Source: Phycisphaerales bacterium
GTDB taxonomy: Bacteria; Planctomycetota; Phycisphaerae; UBA1845; Fen-1342
Assembly (NCBI GenBank): GCA_003162245.1
Contig: PMMM01000263.1
Span: 9,821-73,310, forward strand
Length of the DNA: 63,490 nt
Reading direction: 5' to 3'
Shown: in pieces, positions 17,431-27,400 of the stretch
Layout of the letters: each line of letters opens with the position of its first letter
Numbering within the stretch: the first letter of the stretch is position 1
Position numbers and translations under genes: made by a program
Notes under the pieces: model-generated
What the model was told of the DNA's origin: nothing
The model's input: only the letters and a program-made list of their open reading frames with translations
Databases searched by the model: none

Positions 17431-17564
17431 CGGGCGCGGCGGTTTTCCGCGCCGGGCCGCGCAAAAACTGCCACATAATAAGTGCGTGCGGCATCGGCAC
17501 GGGGGCCCGGCGCGCAAATAACCGTATTATCAGACTTTACGTCACAATCGGCGCGGGAATTTCC

Positions 17565-17594
17565 TTGCCAAGCCGGGGCGCCCGCGCGTAGAAT
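17565..17594 (+). promoter_or_regulatory. Promoter of the isochorismatase-like gene
   Basis: TTGCCA (17565-17570) and TAGAAT (17589-17594) are spaced by 18 bases. Transcription would start near 17602, leaving about 140 bases before the GTG start at 17742. An AT-rich stretch around 17521-17545 lies just upstream. Confidence 0.45.
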
Positions 17595-17741
17595 CCGCAC
17601 ATTGGAGGCATGGCGGAACGGCTGTTCTGTCGTCCGCCAGCAACTCGGGAACGAAGTTCTACGCATCGGCCGCGTGAGAAGCAGGACGCGGATTGTCCCC
17701 CGCCGGATGATCGCCGCGGCATGTCCTGGAGGATAAAGGCC

Positions 17742-18410
17742 GTGCGAAATGTGCGCGCGACGGACATTTTCGTCGACATGTGTACGCAGCGAGACTATCT
17801 CGCGTCCGACGGGGCCCAACCAGCACTTAACGCCGAGGCCGTTCGATCCAACCTGAAGCGGCTCATGGCCCTCGCCCGCTGGGCGAAGATCCCGATCCTG
17901 TCCTGCGTGGACGCCCGCCGCCCCCAGGACGTGTGCGGGTTGCCGAACAGCGCGTGCGTGCTCGGGACCCCCGGGCAGCGCAAGCTCTCCTTCAGCCTGC
18001 TGCCTAATCGCGTCCAGATCGAGGGCGACAACTGCCTGTGCGTGTCGCTCAACCTCCTCAACGAGTACCAGCAGGCCATCCTCGCCAAGGAACACCGCGA
18101 TCCTTTCACGAACCCCAAGTTCGACCGCCTGCTCACCGAGCTGCCCAGCCGGCGCTTCATCGTCTTCGGCATGTCCCTCGAAACGTCCGTGCGCCTGCTC
18201 ACGCTCGGCCTGATGCTCCGCGATCGTCCGGTCGTACTCGTCCACGACGCCTGCGGCTGGTGGGACGCGGAAGAGGGCGAGATGACGCTCCGGCAACTGG
18301 CGGCCAAGGGTTGCCAGCTTCTGTCCACCCGGCAGGTGATCGAATCCGCCCTGTCGCTGGACCAGTCCCCGCGGGTGCACCTCCTGCGCCGGCGACGTTC
18401 GGTGGCGTGA
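17742..18410 (+). CDS. Isochorismatase-fold protein lacking the catalytic Cys
   Basis: The 222-aa product has the isochorismatase-like hydrolase fold: a first strand with FVDMCTQRDYL (D12), a Lys-bearing segment AKEHRDPF (K116), and the final core motif FGMSLETSVRLLTLG, then VVLVHDACG. Active cysteine hydrolases of this superfamily (nicotinamidase, biuret hydrolase) have Cys where this protein has Ser149. Cys-less members such as PhzD-type isochorismatases hydrolyse vinyl ethers, so activity without Cys is possible. The start at GTG 17742 has TGGAGG at good spacing; the frame is open to 17610 but the upstream residues are low-complexity. No pathway neighbour reveals the substrate. Confidence 0.75.
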   Translation: MRNVRATDIFVDMCTQRDYLASDGAQPALNAEAVRSNLKRLMALARWAKIPILSCVDARRPQDVCGLPNSACVLGTPGQRKLSFSLLPNRVQIEGDNCLCVSLNLLNEYQQAILAKEHRDPFTNPKFDRLLTELPSRRFIVFGMSLETSVRLLTLGLMLRDRPVVLVHDACGWWDAEEGEMTLRQLAAKGCQLLSTRQVIESALSLDQSPRVHLLRRRRSVA

Positions 18411-18494
18411 TTGCCGAGCGGCGCGGAGCGGCTCGTCGCCATACCGGGTGGGCGCCACACGACCCCCATTGCCTGGACGCGGCCTGAACATAGA

Positions 18495-18523
18495 TGGACG
18501 CGCTGGCCGCCATCACCTATATT
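18495..18523 (+). promoter_or_regulatory. Probable tRNA-Ser promoter
   Basis: TGGACG (18495-18500) and TATATT (18518-18523) are 17 bases apart. They predict a transcript start near 18530, about 95 bases upstream of the tRNA gene. Confidence 0.45.
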
Positions 18524-18624
18524 GCGTGTGGCGGTTGGCTGAAGCCACGCTGCGTTCGGCCGCGCGTGCTCTCGCCGGCCTATGGAGGCCGTACGAACGC
18601 GCGCAGGCGCGAGCGACACACTCT

Positions 18625-18715
<91 letters not shown>

Positions 18716-18909
18716 TTAGATTCCTGTCTGGTATCGCAACCAGTTGCCGTTGGGGCACTTCTGTCAAGGGAAGTCGGCTCGACGGAGTTGCTGTCCCCGA
18801 ACTGTCTCAACTACGCCATTCGGCTTTCTCCGTCAACTCGCCCCGCTGGCCGCGCGTCTCGTCATGACCTCCGCGAGCGGCGCCGCCATCGCCCTTCCGG
18901 TGAAATCCG

Positions 18910-21768
18910 TCACGGCGCGCTGCTTGGCGCTTCCTCCGGCTTCACGACCACGACGATCGTGCGAGCGGGGCTGTAATACTTGGCGAACGCGGCGCGCACC
19001 GCGTCGGCGGTGAGCGCCTGGTACGCCGCCGGAGCATTCAGCACATCGTCGAGGTTCGTGCCCCGGAATGTCAGGCGCGCCATGCGGCCGAGCCAGAAGC
19101 CGGGCTCGCGCATCTGCTCGTCGAGCGTGTTGGCGATCTGCTTCTTGGCCACGTCGAGCTCATCCTCCGTCACGCCATCCTTGGCGAGGGCGGCGTACAT
19201 GGCGGCGACTTTCTCCACTAGGGCCGGGACCTTCGCGGGGTCGGTCGGCGAAGCGGCCGAAACGAGGCCGAAGCCGGGGTACGTCGTGCCGGGGCGTGAG
19301 CCGGCCGCGATGCTATAGACGAGCTGGGCATCCTCGCGGATTTCCTTGACCATTCGCGTGGAGAGGATACGCGTGGCAAGCGTGAGCGCTCGCACGTCGG
19401 CGACATCGGTCTCGTCCGCGCCGTAGAAACCTGACATAACGAACGCCTGCTTCGTCTCGGTGTGGATGGTGCGGCTGATCTCGCGGGGACCCGCGGGCCG
19501 CTTCAGCTTGCGGACGTCGGCGTGCAGCGTAGGGCTGACCCGCTCGCGCGCCGGCAGCGCCCCGATGTAATGCACCACGAACTCCACCGCTTGCTCGCGC
19601 GGCATGTCCCCGACGATCACCACCTCGATCGGGGAGGTTTTGATCAGCTTGTCGAGCCAGGCTTGCGCCGCGTCCTCGCTGAGCCGGTCGAGCTGCTCCA
19701 GCGTCAGCGGCTGCGTGCGTGCGGCGTCCGGCGGATAGAGCGCTCCGGAGGCCAGCCGCGCTCCGAACATCATGGGATTGCGCTCCGATTCTTCAATCGC
19801 TTCTTTCGCACGCGTCTTGAACTGCGTAAACGCGGCCGACTCGACCTTCGGCTCCGTCAGCAGCAGGTACGCCAGTTGCAGGCCGGTTTCGAGGTCGCCT
19901 GGGCTTCCGGCCACGTTCAGCGTGATCGCTTCGGAGCTGTCGCCACCGCCGCCCCCGCGACCGCGCCGCCCGCCGCCGCCCATGCCCCCGCCGCGCACGC
20001 CGATCTTCTTGTCGGTCATCAGGTCGCGGATGTCGGAGGAGGTGAGGTGTTGCGTCGCGGGCCGGCTCCAGGCCAGCTCGGCGGCCTGCGTTACGCCGCG
20101 ATTGTCGGCGGTTTCCAGCAGTTCGCCGCCCAGCAGCGCGATGCTGACAGTCACCTCGTTCTTCTGCGTGTCCATGAAGCGGTGGTGGACGCGCACGTTG
20201 TTCGAAAGCCATGCGGACCAGACACCACTGGCGGCGTGCTCGGCGCTCTCGGCGACCTTGCCGGCCGCGGGGAGCTCCGCCAGCAACTGCGTCGGCCGTG
20301 CGGCCTCCTCGCCCTGCTCGGGTTTGGCGGCGAGCGCCTTGGTGCCGGCCTCCAGCAGATCGGCCTCGGTGGGCACGTCGGGACCGGCGGGCAGGACGGC
20401 GATAAACGCGACGGCGGCGGGATCGAACTCCTTCGCAAAACGCTGGTGCACCTCATCGTCCGTAATGTTGGGAAGGTACTTGTTGACCAGGTCAAGCTCC
20501 TGCTGGGCCGAGAGGATGGGTTCGCCGGCGGTCACGGCGGAGTTGATGCGGGAGATGAACGCGCTGGCCAGACGTGTCGGCTCGGTCTCCACGGCGCGCT
20601 GGGCGCGCGTGACCATCAACTTGCGTGCATCGTCGATCTCGCGCGCCGTGAAGCCGAATGCACGCCCGCGCTGCAACTCCAGAGCCAACTCGTCCAGTGC
20701 CGCCCGCCACTTTCCTGGCGCCGGCTGTCCGGAAAGCTCCGCCGTATAGAGCGTATTCGCCTCGTTGCCCAGGCCGACGCTGCCGCGCAGGTAGCTGGTG
20801 CCGCCGGCGGCGACCTTGGCGTCGAGGCGGCGGTTGAACGCCGTTGGGGCGAGCTGCGCAACGAGGTCGTCGCGGAATTGCGGGGCCGTCGTCGTGGGCG
20901 GACGCGCGGGCTCCAGCCGGCAGATGCGGAGCTGCTCGGACTGCACCTCGGGGTCGCTGGCGACGATGGCGAAGCTCTTTTCATACGCCTTGATCCGCGG
21001 GTCCTGCGGCGTCGGGCGGGGCTTCTGCGGAGCGCCGCCGAATTCCTCCTTGAGCGCGGCGATGACGTCCGCCGGGTCGGCGTCGGCGACGGCGATCAGC
21101 GTCGCGTTCGAGGCCGCGTACCACTTGCCGTAGTAGTCGCGGAAATCCGGCTCCTGCACCGCGTCGATCGTCGCTTCAGTCCCGATCGTGATGCGCTGCC
21201 CGTACAGCGAGCCGGGCGCGATGTGCTCCAGGACGTAGAACGACGTGCGCTGCCGTCCCGACAACCCGCGGCGGCGCTCTTCCTGAATGATCTGACGCTC
21301 AGCGTCGATTTCGTGCGGCGAGAGCGACAGCCGATGGAGCACGTCGGCAAAGTACTTGAAGCCCTTGTGCAGCGTCTCGGCCTTGGCGTCCGGCAGCGCG
21401 AGCTGGTAAGTGGTCTGCTCGAAGTTGGTGAACGCGTTCTGGTCGCGGCCGAAGGTCATGCCCAGGGATTGGAAGAACGGCACGAGCGAGCCGGGCGGGA
21501 AGTTCTCCGAGCCGTTGAACGCCATGTGCTCCATGTAGTGTGCCAAGCCGCGCTGCCGGTCGGTCTCGTTCAGCGACCCGGTGTGCATGTGGAGCCAGAT
21601 CGCGGCGCGGCCCGGCGGGTTGTCGTGCCGGCGGACGATGTAGCGCAGTCCGTTCTCGAGCTGCCCGGTCGTCAGGGCCGGGTCGTTCGGCAACGTCTGG
21701 GCCGAGGCGATGAGCGTCGCAAAGGCAGCGAGGAAAGCACTCGACAGGGCACGGCGCGTCGCTGGCAT
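18910..21768 (-). CDS. M16-family zinc metallopeptidase (pitrilysin-like)
   Basis: The 952-aa product has a signal peptide (cleavage about residue 23). The inverted zinc motif HYMEH (residues 77-81) has a downstream Glu ligand (about E157, in DAERQIIQEE). Two homologous M16 halves follow, with the inactive one running roughly from residue 520 to the end. The length fits the pitrilysin/PqqL-like group, which degrades peptides and is exported here. A Gly/Arg-rich insert (GMGGGGRRGRGGGGG) near residue 585 is unusual and probably a flexible loop. ATG 21768 has GGAG at good spacing. It is a single gene. Confidence 0.92.
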   Translation of the reverse strand: MPATRRALSSAFLAAFATLIASAQTLPNDPALTTGQLENGLRYIVRRHDNPPGRAAIWLHMHTGSLNETDRQRGLAHYMEHMAFNGSENFPPGSLVPFFQSLGMTFGRDQNAFTNFEQTTYQLALPDAKAETLHKGFKYFADVLHRLSLSPHEIDAERQIIQEERRRGLSGRQRTSFYVLEHIAPGSLYGQRITIGTEATIDAVQEPDFRDYYGKWYAASNATLIAVADADPADVIAALKEEFGGAPQKPRPTPQDPRIKAYEKSFAIVASDPEVQSEQLRICRLEPARPPTTTAPQFRDDLVAQLAPTAFNRRLDAKVAAGGTSYLRGSVGLGNEANTLYTAELSGQPAPGKWRAALDELALELQRGRAFGFTAREIDDARKLMVTRAQRAVETEPTRLASAFISRINSAVTAGEPILSAQQELDLVNKYLPNITDDEVHQRFAKEFDPAAVAFIAVLPAGPDVPTEADLLEAGTKALAAKPEQGEEAARPTQLLAELPAAGKVAESAEHAASGVWSAWLSNNVRVHHRFMDTQKNEVTVSIALLGGELLETADNRGVTQAAELAWSRPATQHLTSSDIRDLMTDKKIGVRGGGMGGGGRRGRGGGGGDSSEAITLNVAGSPGDLETGLQLAYLLLTEPKVESAAFTQFKTRAKEAIEESERNPMMFGARLASGALYPPDAARTQPLTLEQLDRLSEDAAQAWLDKLIKTSPIEVVIVGDMPREQAVEFVVHYIGALPARERVSPTLHADVRKLKRPAGPREISRTIHTETKQAFVMSGFYGADETDVADVRALTLATRILSTRMVKEIREDAQLVYSIAAGSRPGTTYPGFGLVSAASPTDPAKVPALVEKVAAMYAALAKDGVTEDELDVAKKQIANTLDEQMREPGFWLGRMARLTFRGTNLDDVLNAPAAYQALTADAVRAAFAKYYSPARTIVVVVKPEEAPSSAP

Positions 21769-21963
21769 GGTAGAGCTCCGAGCAGGCAGCCGTCACCACG
21801 GCCGCAGAACGCGGTCACCGGCGCGGCGCACAAATGCCGCGCTCCGGTAATCCGCGACGAGAGTCTAACATGCAGCCACGGTTTCGGATGCACCCGACGG
21901 AACGGTGCGGCACATATGCATCGCCGGCAATGCGGGAAAAGCCTGCCGCGGAGCTTCGCCCGG

Positions 21964-21972
21964 TGCTATAAT
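21964..21972 (+). promoter_or_regulatory. Extended -10 promoter of the GH144-like gene
   Basis: TGC immediately before a perfect TATAAT (21967-21972) forms an extended -10 element, which often works without a good -35. The best upstream match is only CTGCCG at 21943. Transcription would start near 21979, giving a 5' leader of about 154 bases before ATG 22133. Confidence 0.5.
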
Positions 21973-21984
21973 GGACACTGCGTC

Positions 21985-22057
21985 GAGATGCGGCCCCATT
22001 GGAGCAGCACCGCCTTCATCGTACGGCGGTTGCGGGCTCGAACCCCCTCGGTCTCCA
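21985..22057 (+). other. tRNA-like element in the 5' leader of the GH144-like gene
   Basis: The leader contains three features reminiscent of a tRNA. There is an anticodon-arm-like hairpin (ACCGCC at 22009-22014, GGCGGT at 22025-22030) with CAT in its loop. A T-arm-like GGG-CTCGAAC-CCC lies at 22034-22046. The end is CTCCA (22053-22057), which can pair with GGAG at 22001. The loop is 10 rather than 7 bases, and the D-arm and acceptor pair poorly, so it is not a normal tRNA. It may be a decayed tRNA, a structured leader, or chance. Confidence 0.3.
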
Positions 22058-22132
22058 GTCCCGGACAACCGGGCCCACCGCGAAACGGTTTGCGGGCCGC
22101 CCAAACTCCGCTTGTGCGAGAGGACGAAGCGA

Positions 22133-24430
22133 ATGCGTCTGACTGCGCCGTGTGTACCGGGCTGCCGCGCGGCGTGCCGACCGTCTACGCTGGTCGTCGT
22201 CCTGGTCGGCCTGGTCGCGGCGGCTTCCGCGGCCGCCGACGTGATCACACCCCTCGCGAGCTACGAGCCCTCGGAGACCGACCTCACCGTGACGGCCAAC
22301 CCCGGCGACGCGGGGCTGGCAGTGGCGATCGTGCCCGGCGGCGTTAGCGGCGCTCCGCCGGCGACGGACGGGGCATACGTCCTCCGCATCACGATTACCA
22401 ACGAAACGGATCGCAAGGTCGAGTTCCGGCACTTCTGGTCCGCACACACCTATGACCTGGCAGGCGAGCAGCAGTTGCTGGCGGACGTCTACATCGCCAC
22501 TTCCGGCGCCAAGCCGGGGCTGATCGGCATTTGGGACTCGAACTGGAATCCACCCGACGCATGGCAGCCGGCGGCGGGCATCCCGACGTCGACGGGTGTG
22601 TGGACCACGATCTCGTTCGACGTGTCAACCCGTTCGCAAGTCGGGTTGAACCAGATCTGGGCCTTCGTGCTCGAAAACCTGGCCGGCACCAGCGGCGTCG
22701 CGTATGTGGACAACCTGCGTTTCCGTCGCAGCGGAGTGACGCCGAGCTTGCAGGGCGTGGCCGCCAACGCGTATGCCGACCACGTGGCGCTGGTTTGGCG
22801 ACCGCTAGCGCTCGCCGGTTTGACGGGGTACAACGTCTACCGGGCGGCAGCGCAGGCTGGGCCGTACACGAAGATCAACGCGGCGCTGGTCGCGCAGGCG
22901 GGTTACCGCGATGAGGTGAGCGGCGGCGGTCCGCGCGATTACTATTGCGTGACCGCGGTCGTGAACGGGGTGGAGACGTCGCCGTCGGCGGTCGTCTCCG
23001 CGCTGTACGACGGCCTGACGGACGATGCGTTGCTCGACGTCATCCAGCAGGCGACGTTGCGCTACTTCTGGGACGATGCGCACCCCCATTGCGGCATGGC
23101 GCGCGAAGGCATGAACATGGGGCATTCGCTCGACACCGTGACCACGGGCGGAACGGGCATGGGGCTCATGACGATCGTGGTCGGCGCGGAGCGCGGCTTC
23201 GTGACGCGGGCCCAGGCCGCGGCGCGCATCCGCACAATCCTGGCGTTCATGCAAGACGTTACGCCGCGTTACCACGGCGTCTGGTCGCATCACTACAACG
23301 GCGTCACGGGCGCGACGATTCCTTTTGCCGGCAACGAGGACGACGGCGGCGACCTGGTTGAGACCGCGTTTCTCATCGAGGGCATCCTCACCGCGCGGCA
23401 GTATTTCGACAACCTAGCCGACCCGGTCGAGACGGAGATTCGCACGCGGGCCACGCAGATGTGGGAATCTGTCGAGTGGAGCTGGTACCGCCGCTATGCG
23501 GGCGGCGACGTGCTGTACTGGCATTGGTCGCCGAACTACGGCTGGGCACTGAACCATCCAATTGGCGGTTTCGACGAGGCGATGATCGTGTATCTGCTCG
23601 CGGTCGCGTCGCCGACCCACCCGATGCCGCCGTCAAGCTACCACAACGGCTGGGCCGGTTCCGGCTACACGAACGGGCAGAGCTACTACGGGCACACGAT
23701 CTGGGTCGGGCCGGCCTATGGCGGCCCGCTGTTCTTCACGCACTACTCGAACCTGGGCTTCGACCCGCGGTACAAGCGGGACGCCTACGCGGACTACTTC
23801 GACAACGCGCGGAACATCTCGCTGGTGCACCACGACTACTGCGCCGACAATCCGCAGTCGTTCGCGGGGTACAGCGCCTACGTCTGGGGCCTGACGGCCA
23901 GCTTCAACCCGTGGGGCTATTCCGCCCAGTCGCCGACGAATGATAACGGCACCATCACGCCGACCGCGGCGGCCAGCGCGATGCCATACACGCCGACCGA
24001 GTCGCTGGCCGCTGTGCGGCAATACTACGACGTGTACGGCGCGAATCTCTGGGGCGTGTCCGGTTTCGTCGACGCGTTCAATCCTCAGAACAACTGGTTT
24101 GCACCAGGCTACATCGCTATCGACGAAGGGACGATCGTCCCGATGATCGAGAATTACCGGACCGGGCTGTGCTGGGACTTGTTCATGGCCAACCCGGAGA
24201 TCCGGCCGATGATGCAGGCGCTCGGCATGTTCTATGAGGTCGACTTCGACACGGACGGCGCTATCGCCGCGGACGACTTCGCCGTGTTCGTGAATTGCCT
24301 GGGCGGCCCCGGAAACGCCTGTCCGGGCGGTTGCACCGGCAGCCGCTTCACGGATTCAGACCTCGACCGCGACGGGGACGCGGATCTCGCCGACGCGGCC
24401 ATCTTCCAACGCATCTTCACCGGCCCCTGA
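22133..24430 (+). CDS. Secreted GH144-like glucanase with dockerin-like tail
   Basis: The 765-aa protein has an unusually long N-terminus with a signal peptide (cleavage about residue 35). A beta-sandwich binding domain follows (to ~residue 205), with a fibronectin-III-like stretch (YNVYRAA). The ~420-residue glucoamylase-like (PF10091) domain includes LRYFWDDAHPHCGMARE, GTGMGLMTIVVG and PGYIAIDEGTIVPMIENYRTG. Two Ca-binding repeats (DFDTDGAIAADDF, DLDRDGDADLADAAIF) end it, as in dockerins. PF10091 is the signature of GH144; the founding enzyme is an endo-beta-1,2-glucanase. The start has AGAGGA upstream. A shorter GH144-like lipoprotein lies at 41.4 kb. Substrate specificity is inferred, not shown. 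Confidence 0.85.
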   Translation: MRLTAPCVPGCRAACRPSTLVVVLVGLVAAASAAADVITPLASYEPSETDLTVTANPGDAGLAVAIVPGGVSGAPPATDGAYVLRITITNETDRKVEFRHFWSAHTYDLAGEQQLLADVYIATSGAKPGLIGIWDSNWNPPDAWQPAAGIPTSTGVWTTISFDVSTRSQVGLNQIWAFVLENLAGTSGVAYVDNLRFRRSGVTPSLQGVAANAYADHVALVWRPLALAGLTGYNVYRAAAQAGPYTKINAALVAQAGYRDEVSGGGPRDYYCVTAVVNGVETSPSAVVSALYDGLTDDALLDVIQQATLRYFWDDAHPHCGMAREGMNMGHSLDTVTTGGTGMGLMTIVVGAERGFVTRAQAAARIRTILAFMQDVTPRYHGVWSHHYNGVTGATIPFAGNEDDGGDLVETAFLIEGILTARQYFDNLADPVETEIRTRATQMWESVEWSWYRRYAGGDVLYWHWSPNYGWALNHPIGGFDEAMIVYLLAVASPTHPMPPSSYHNGWAGSGYTNGQSYYGHTIWVGPAYGGPLFFTHYSNLGFDPRYKRDAYADYFDNARNISLVHHDYCADNPQSFAGYSAYVWGLTASFNPWGYSAQSPTNDNGTITPTAAASAMPYTPTESLAAVRQYYDVYGANLWGVSGFVDAFNPQNNWFAPGYIAIDEGTIVPMIENYRTGLCWDLFMANPEIRPMMQALGMFYEVDFDTDGAIAADDFAVFVNCLGGPGNACPGGCTGSRFTDSDLDRDGDADLADAAIFQRIFTGP

Positions 24431-24450
24431 TGCCTCCGGGCTCTCCTCGC

Positions 24451-24471
24451 CGGTCGCGAGCCGAGCGACCG
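24451..24471. terminator. Possible shared terminator hairpin
   Basis: A perfect 7-bp stem, CGGTCGC (24451-24457) with GCGACCG (24465-24471), and a 7-base loop lie between the convergent GH144-like and GH-like genes. No T-run follows on either strand, so if it terminates, it would do so weakly. Confidence 0.35.
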
Positions 24472-24483
24472 CCTTGTGGACGC

Positions 24484-27400
24484 TTACGGACCGCGCGTAA
24501 TCACGACCTGCACGGCAGCGACTTTCAATACGACCTCTCGTTCGGTGAACGTCTCAATCCTGTGGCCATCGACCGCGACGGAGCGAATCGGCTCCGGGTA
24601 CGGGTTGCGGAAGACCAGCCCGCCGGGCGGCAACTCACCGTCGAAGTGGAGCGTCAGAACCGTCTCTTTGTCGCGGGACGACAGGTCGTAGGAGAGCCGG
24701 CCGTATTCGGTCGGCCAGTTCGCGATCGACACGCCGCCCGGGGCGTCCAGCCACTCCGGCCGCACGCCGGCCGCCAGCACCAGCGCCGCATCGCGTTCGC
24801 GTTCGTACACGAACAGGCTGCGCAGGGCGCAGACGAACTCGGCGCCGACCCACGTGTGCGGCATGTCGCCGATGTACTTCGGCGTGAGCGGATCGCGCCA
24901 GACGACTTCGGCCCACTGGTTCCACGCCTGGGGACGCTGGTCCGCCAGAAAGAAGTCCAACAGCTCGTGCGCCCGCTGCGGCTGGCCCAGGTACACAAAC
25001 GTGCTGACCAGCCGGATCTCGTACGGCGTGTAGTTGTCCCACGCGAGCTGGCCGTCCCGCCGCTGACGGAAGAAGTCGTAGTACCGGTCGAAAGTGTGCG
25101 TCCGGGCGGCCTCGGGGAGCGCGTCGGCCTCGCCGCACGGGTAAACGGCCGTCGCGGTGGACGTGGCGTCGAAATCCCCCAACTCGACGCAGCCGGGGAT
25201 GTAGTCAATCTGCTTGGTCTGCATGGCCAGGCGCAATGAGGCGTACAACGTCGTGCGAAACTCGTCCCGCAACGTGCGGAACCGCGCCTCCAGTTCCGGC
25301 TTTCCGAGGAGCTGCGCGATGGTGGTCGCATCCTTGAGCCCGCGCAGCACCCAGAAGTCGTCCCAGTAGGAATGCATCGGCTTGGCCGAGTACCCCTCGT
25401 GACTGATGGACTCCGGCACAAGCCCATAACACGCCCGCTGCTCGGGCGAACCGGCGCGGTACGTGTCGGTCAGACGCTGGTTCCGCAACTCCTCGATGTA
25501 GTCCACGCCCTTGATGACCTGCGGCAGGTGCTCCTCCAGGAATCCGCGGTCCCGCGTGAACTGGTAGTACTTGAGGAGCGCGTAGATGAGCTCGCCCGTG
25601 CTGTCGTGTTCGGGCACCGGGTCGGCGCCACGGCGATCGACCACACACGGGACCTTGCCGCTCGGGTACTGATACTGGCCATACCAGTCCAGGAACGCTC
25701 GCACCCGCTCGGGGTGCCCGGTGTAGAGCAGGGCCGTGGAAGTCAGCGCGCCGTCGCGAATCCAGCTTCGCTCGTACGTCCGCGACCCAGGCTGGATCGC
25801 CGGCCCGTCCGCATTGATCAGCATGTACGCCTGCGTCGCCTGGAACGTGTCCGCCAGCTTGGCCGCCTGCGGCGGGAGCAGCAAACGCACACGGCTCACT
25901 TCTTCTTCCCACGCCCGGCACGCCTGCTGCAGGCGCTGCTCAAAACGTGTCGCCGGTGCCTCGGCCGAATCGTCGAGGGGGCTTGCTGTGCCCTTTCCGT
26001 GGAACGGCACGGTGACGATAGCCGCCTGGCTGGCTCCGGCCGCCAGGTCGAAGTCGTAACGCAGGGCGGCGGAAGCAAGCCCCGTCGGGTCGTTTACGGA
26101 TTCGCTCGTGGGTAGTTGGCCGCTGGCGAGGTACTTGCAGATATCGCCCTGCATGAAGGGCGCCGCGCCAAAGGCGGCCGGGGTGGTCCACGGCCGGACG
26201 GTCTTTTGCCCGTTCACGAGCACGCACCGCCGGTCCCACTGGATGGTCTCGATCCTGGACACGCCGCCGGTGATGTTGACCTCCTGCCAAGGCGGCAGCA
26301 CCTGGAACGGTCGCAAGGCGAGCACCAGCGCGGCACGCCGGGGCGCGGCGCCCGTGTTGCGCACGACGTAGCGCGCGCTCACGGCCGATTCGGCGGCGGG
26401 GCCGTCGGCGAGGGCGGTGATCTCCAGTTCCAGGTCGCCGCCCTGCCACGTGACGGACGGGATCGGCAGGTGATCTTTGGCGAGGGACTGGCGCGTCGTC
26501 ACGTCGGCCCAGGTGATCAGACGGCCGTCGACGAGCAGAAATGGCTCGATGCGAAAGCCGAGCTTATCGACCTCGAGCACGCCGGCCGCGTCGAGCAGGG
26601 CTTCCTTGTCGTCAACCGGCACGCCGACCACGGTCCACGGTTGCTGCTCGCCGAGGAAGTAGCGCGGGAACCAGCCGCGGGGCGCGTCGCGCGCGATCTG
26701 CGCGTACAGGCTGTTCGGTGACTCGGCGACGTCCGGCCCCAAGGCACGCACCGCCCGCACCTGCACGCCCCGCCTCCGGCTGGTGCCACGAACGTCAACA
26801 CGCAGGTAGCGGGTATCCGCGTCGCGCAGGAGTACGTAGTCGCGCCCGCCGGTGCCGCCTGCGACGGTGCTCGCCGGGCTCCACGCACGCCCGTCCTCCG
26901 ACCGGGATACCGTGTAGGCCGTCGCGTAGTCCGCGGCGCCCCATTCGATCGCGACGCCGCCCAGCTCGCGTTCCGCGCGCCAGTCGATTTGGAGCCACGG
27001 CTGCGCGTCATGCGCGGCGCTCGTCCAGTTCACGACGCCCGACTCGCTCGGCGTGACTTGCTGCGGCGCCCCCGGCTCGGCGGTGCTCGAAAAGCCCACG
27101 CTCGGCGGCGGCAAGATGGCAGGCAAGTCCGGCAGCGCCTCGAACGTCAACCGGTCGAAAAGGAGATAGCCCTTGCCGCCGCTCGACGCCGCGACGGCCA
27201 GCTCCAGCGCGCCGACCGCGTCCAGCGGCTTTCCGCCCGACGGCCCCCAGGCGAAGCGGAACTGCCGCGCCTTGTAGCTCAGCGTCCGCCAGTCGGTCGG
27301 GAACTCGAACGCCCGGCGATTGACCCACCAGACGTTGTCGCCGGACGGGTCGAGGAGCTTGAACTCCAGATTGTTCGGCGGGGCCGCGCCGCGCAGGGCC

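Noticed and set aside
19462-22347. 961-codon plus-strand frame opposite the M16 protease
   Set aside because: The minus strand carries the zinc motif and signal peptide; the plus frame also runs into the GH144-like gene in a wrong frame.
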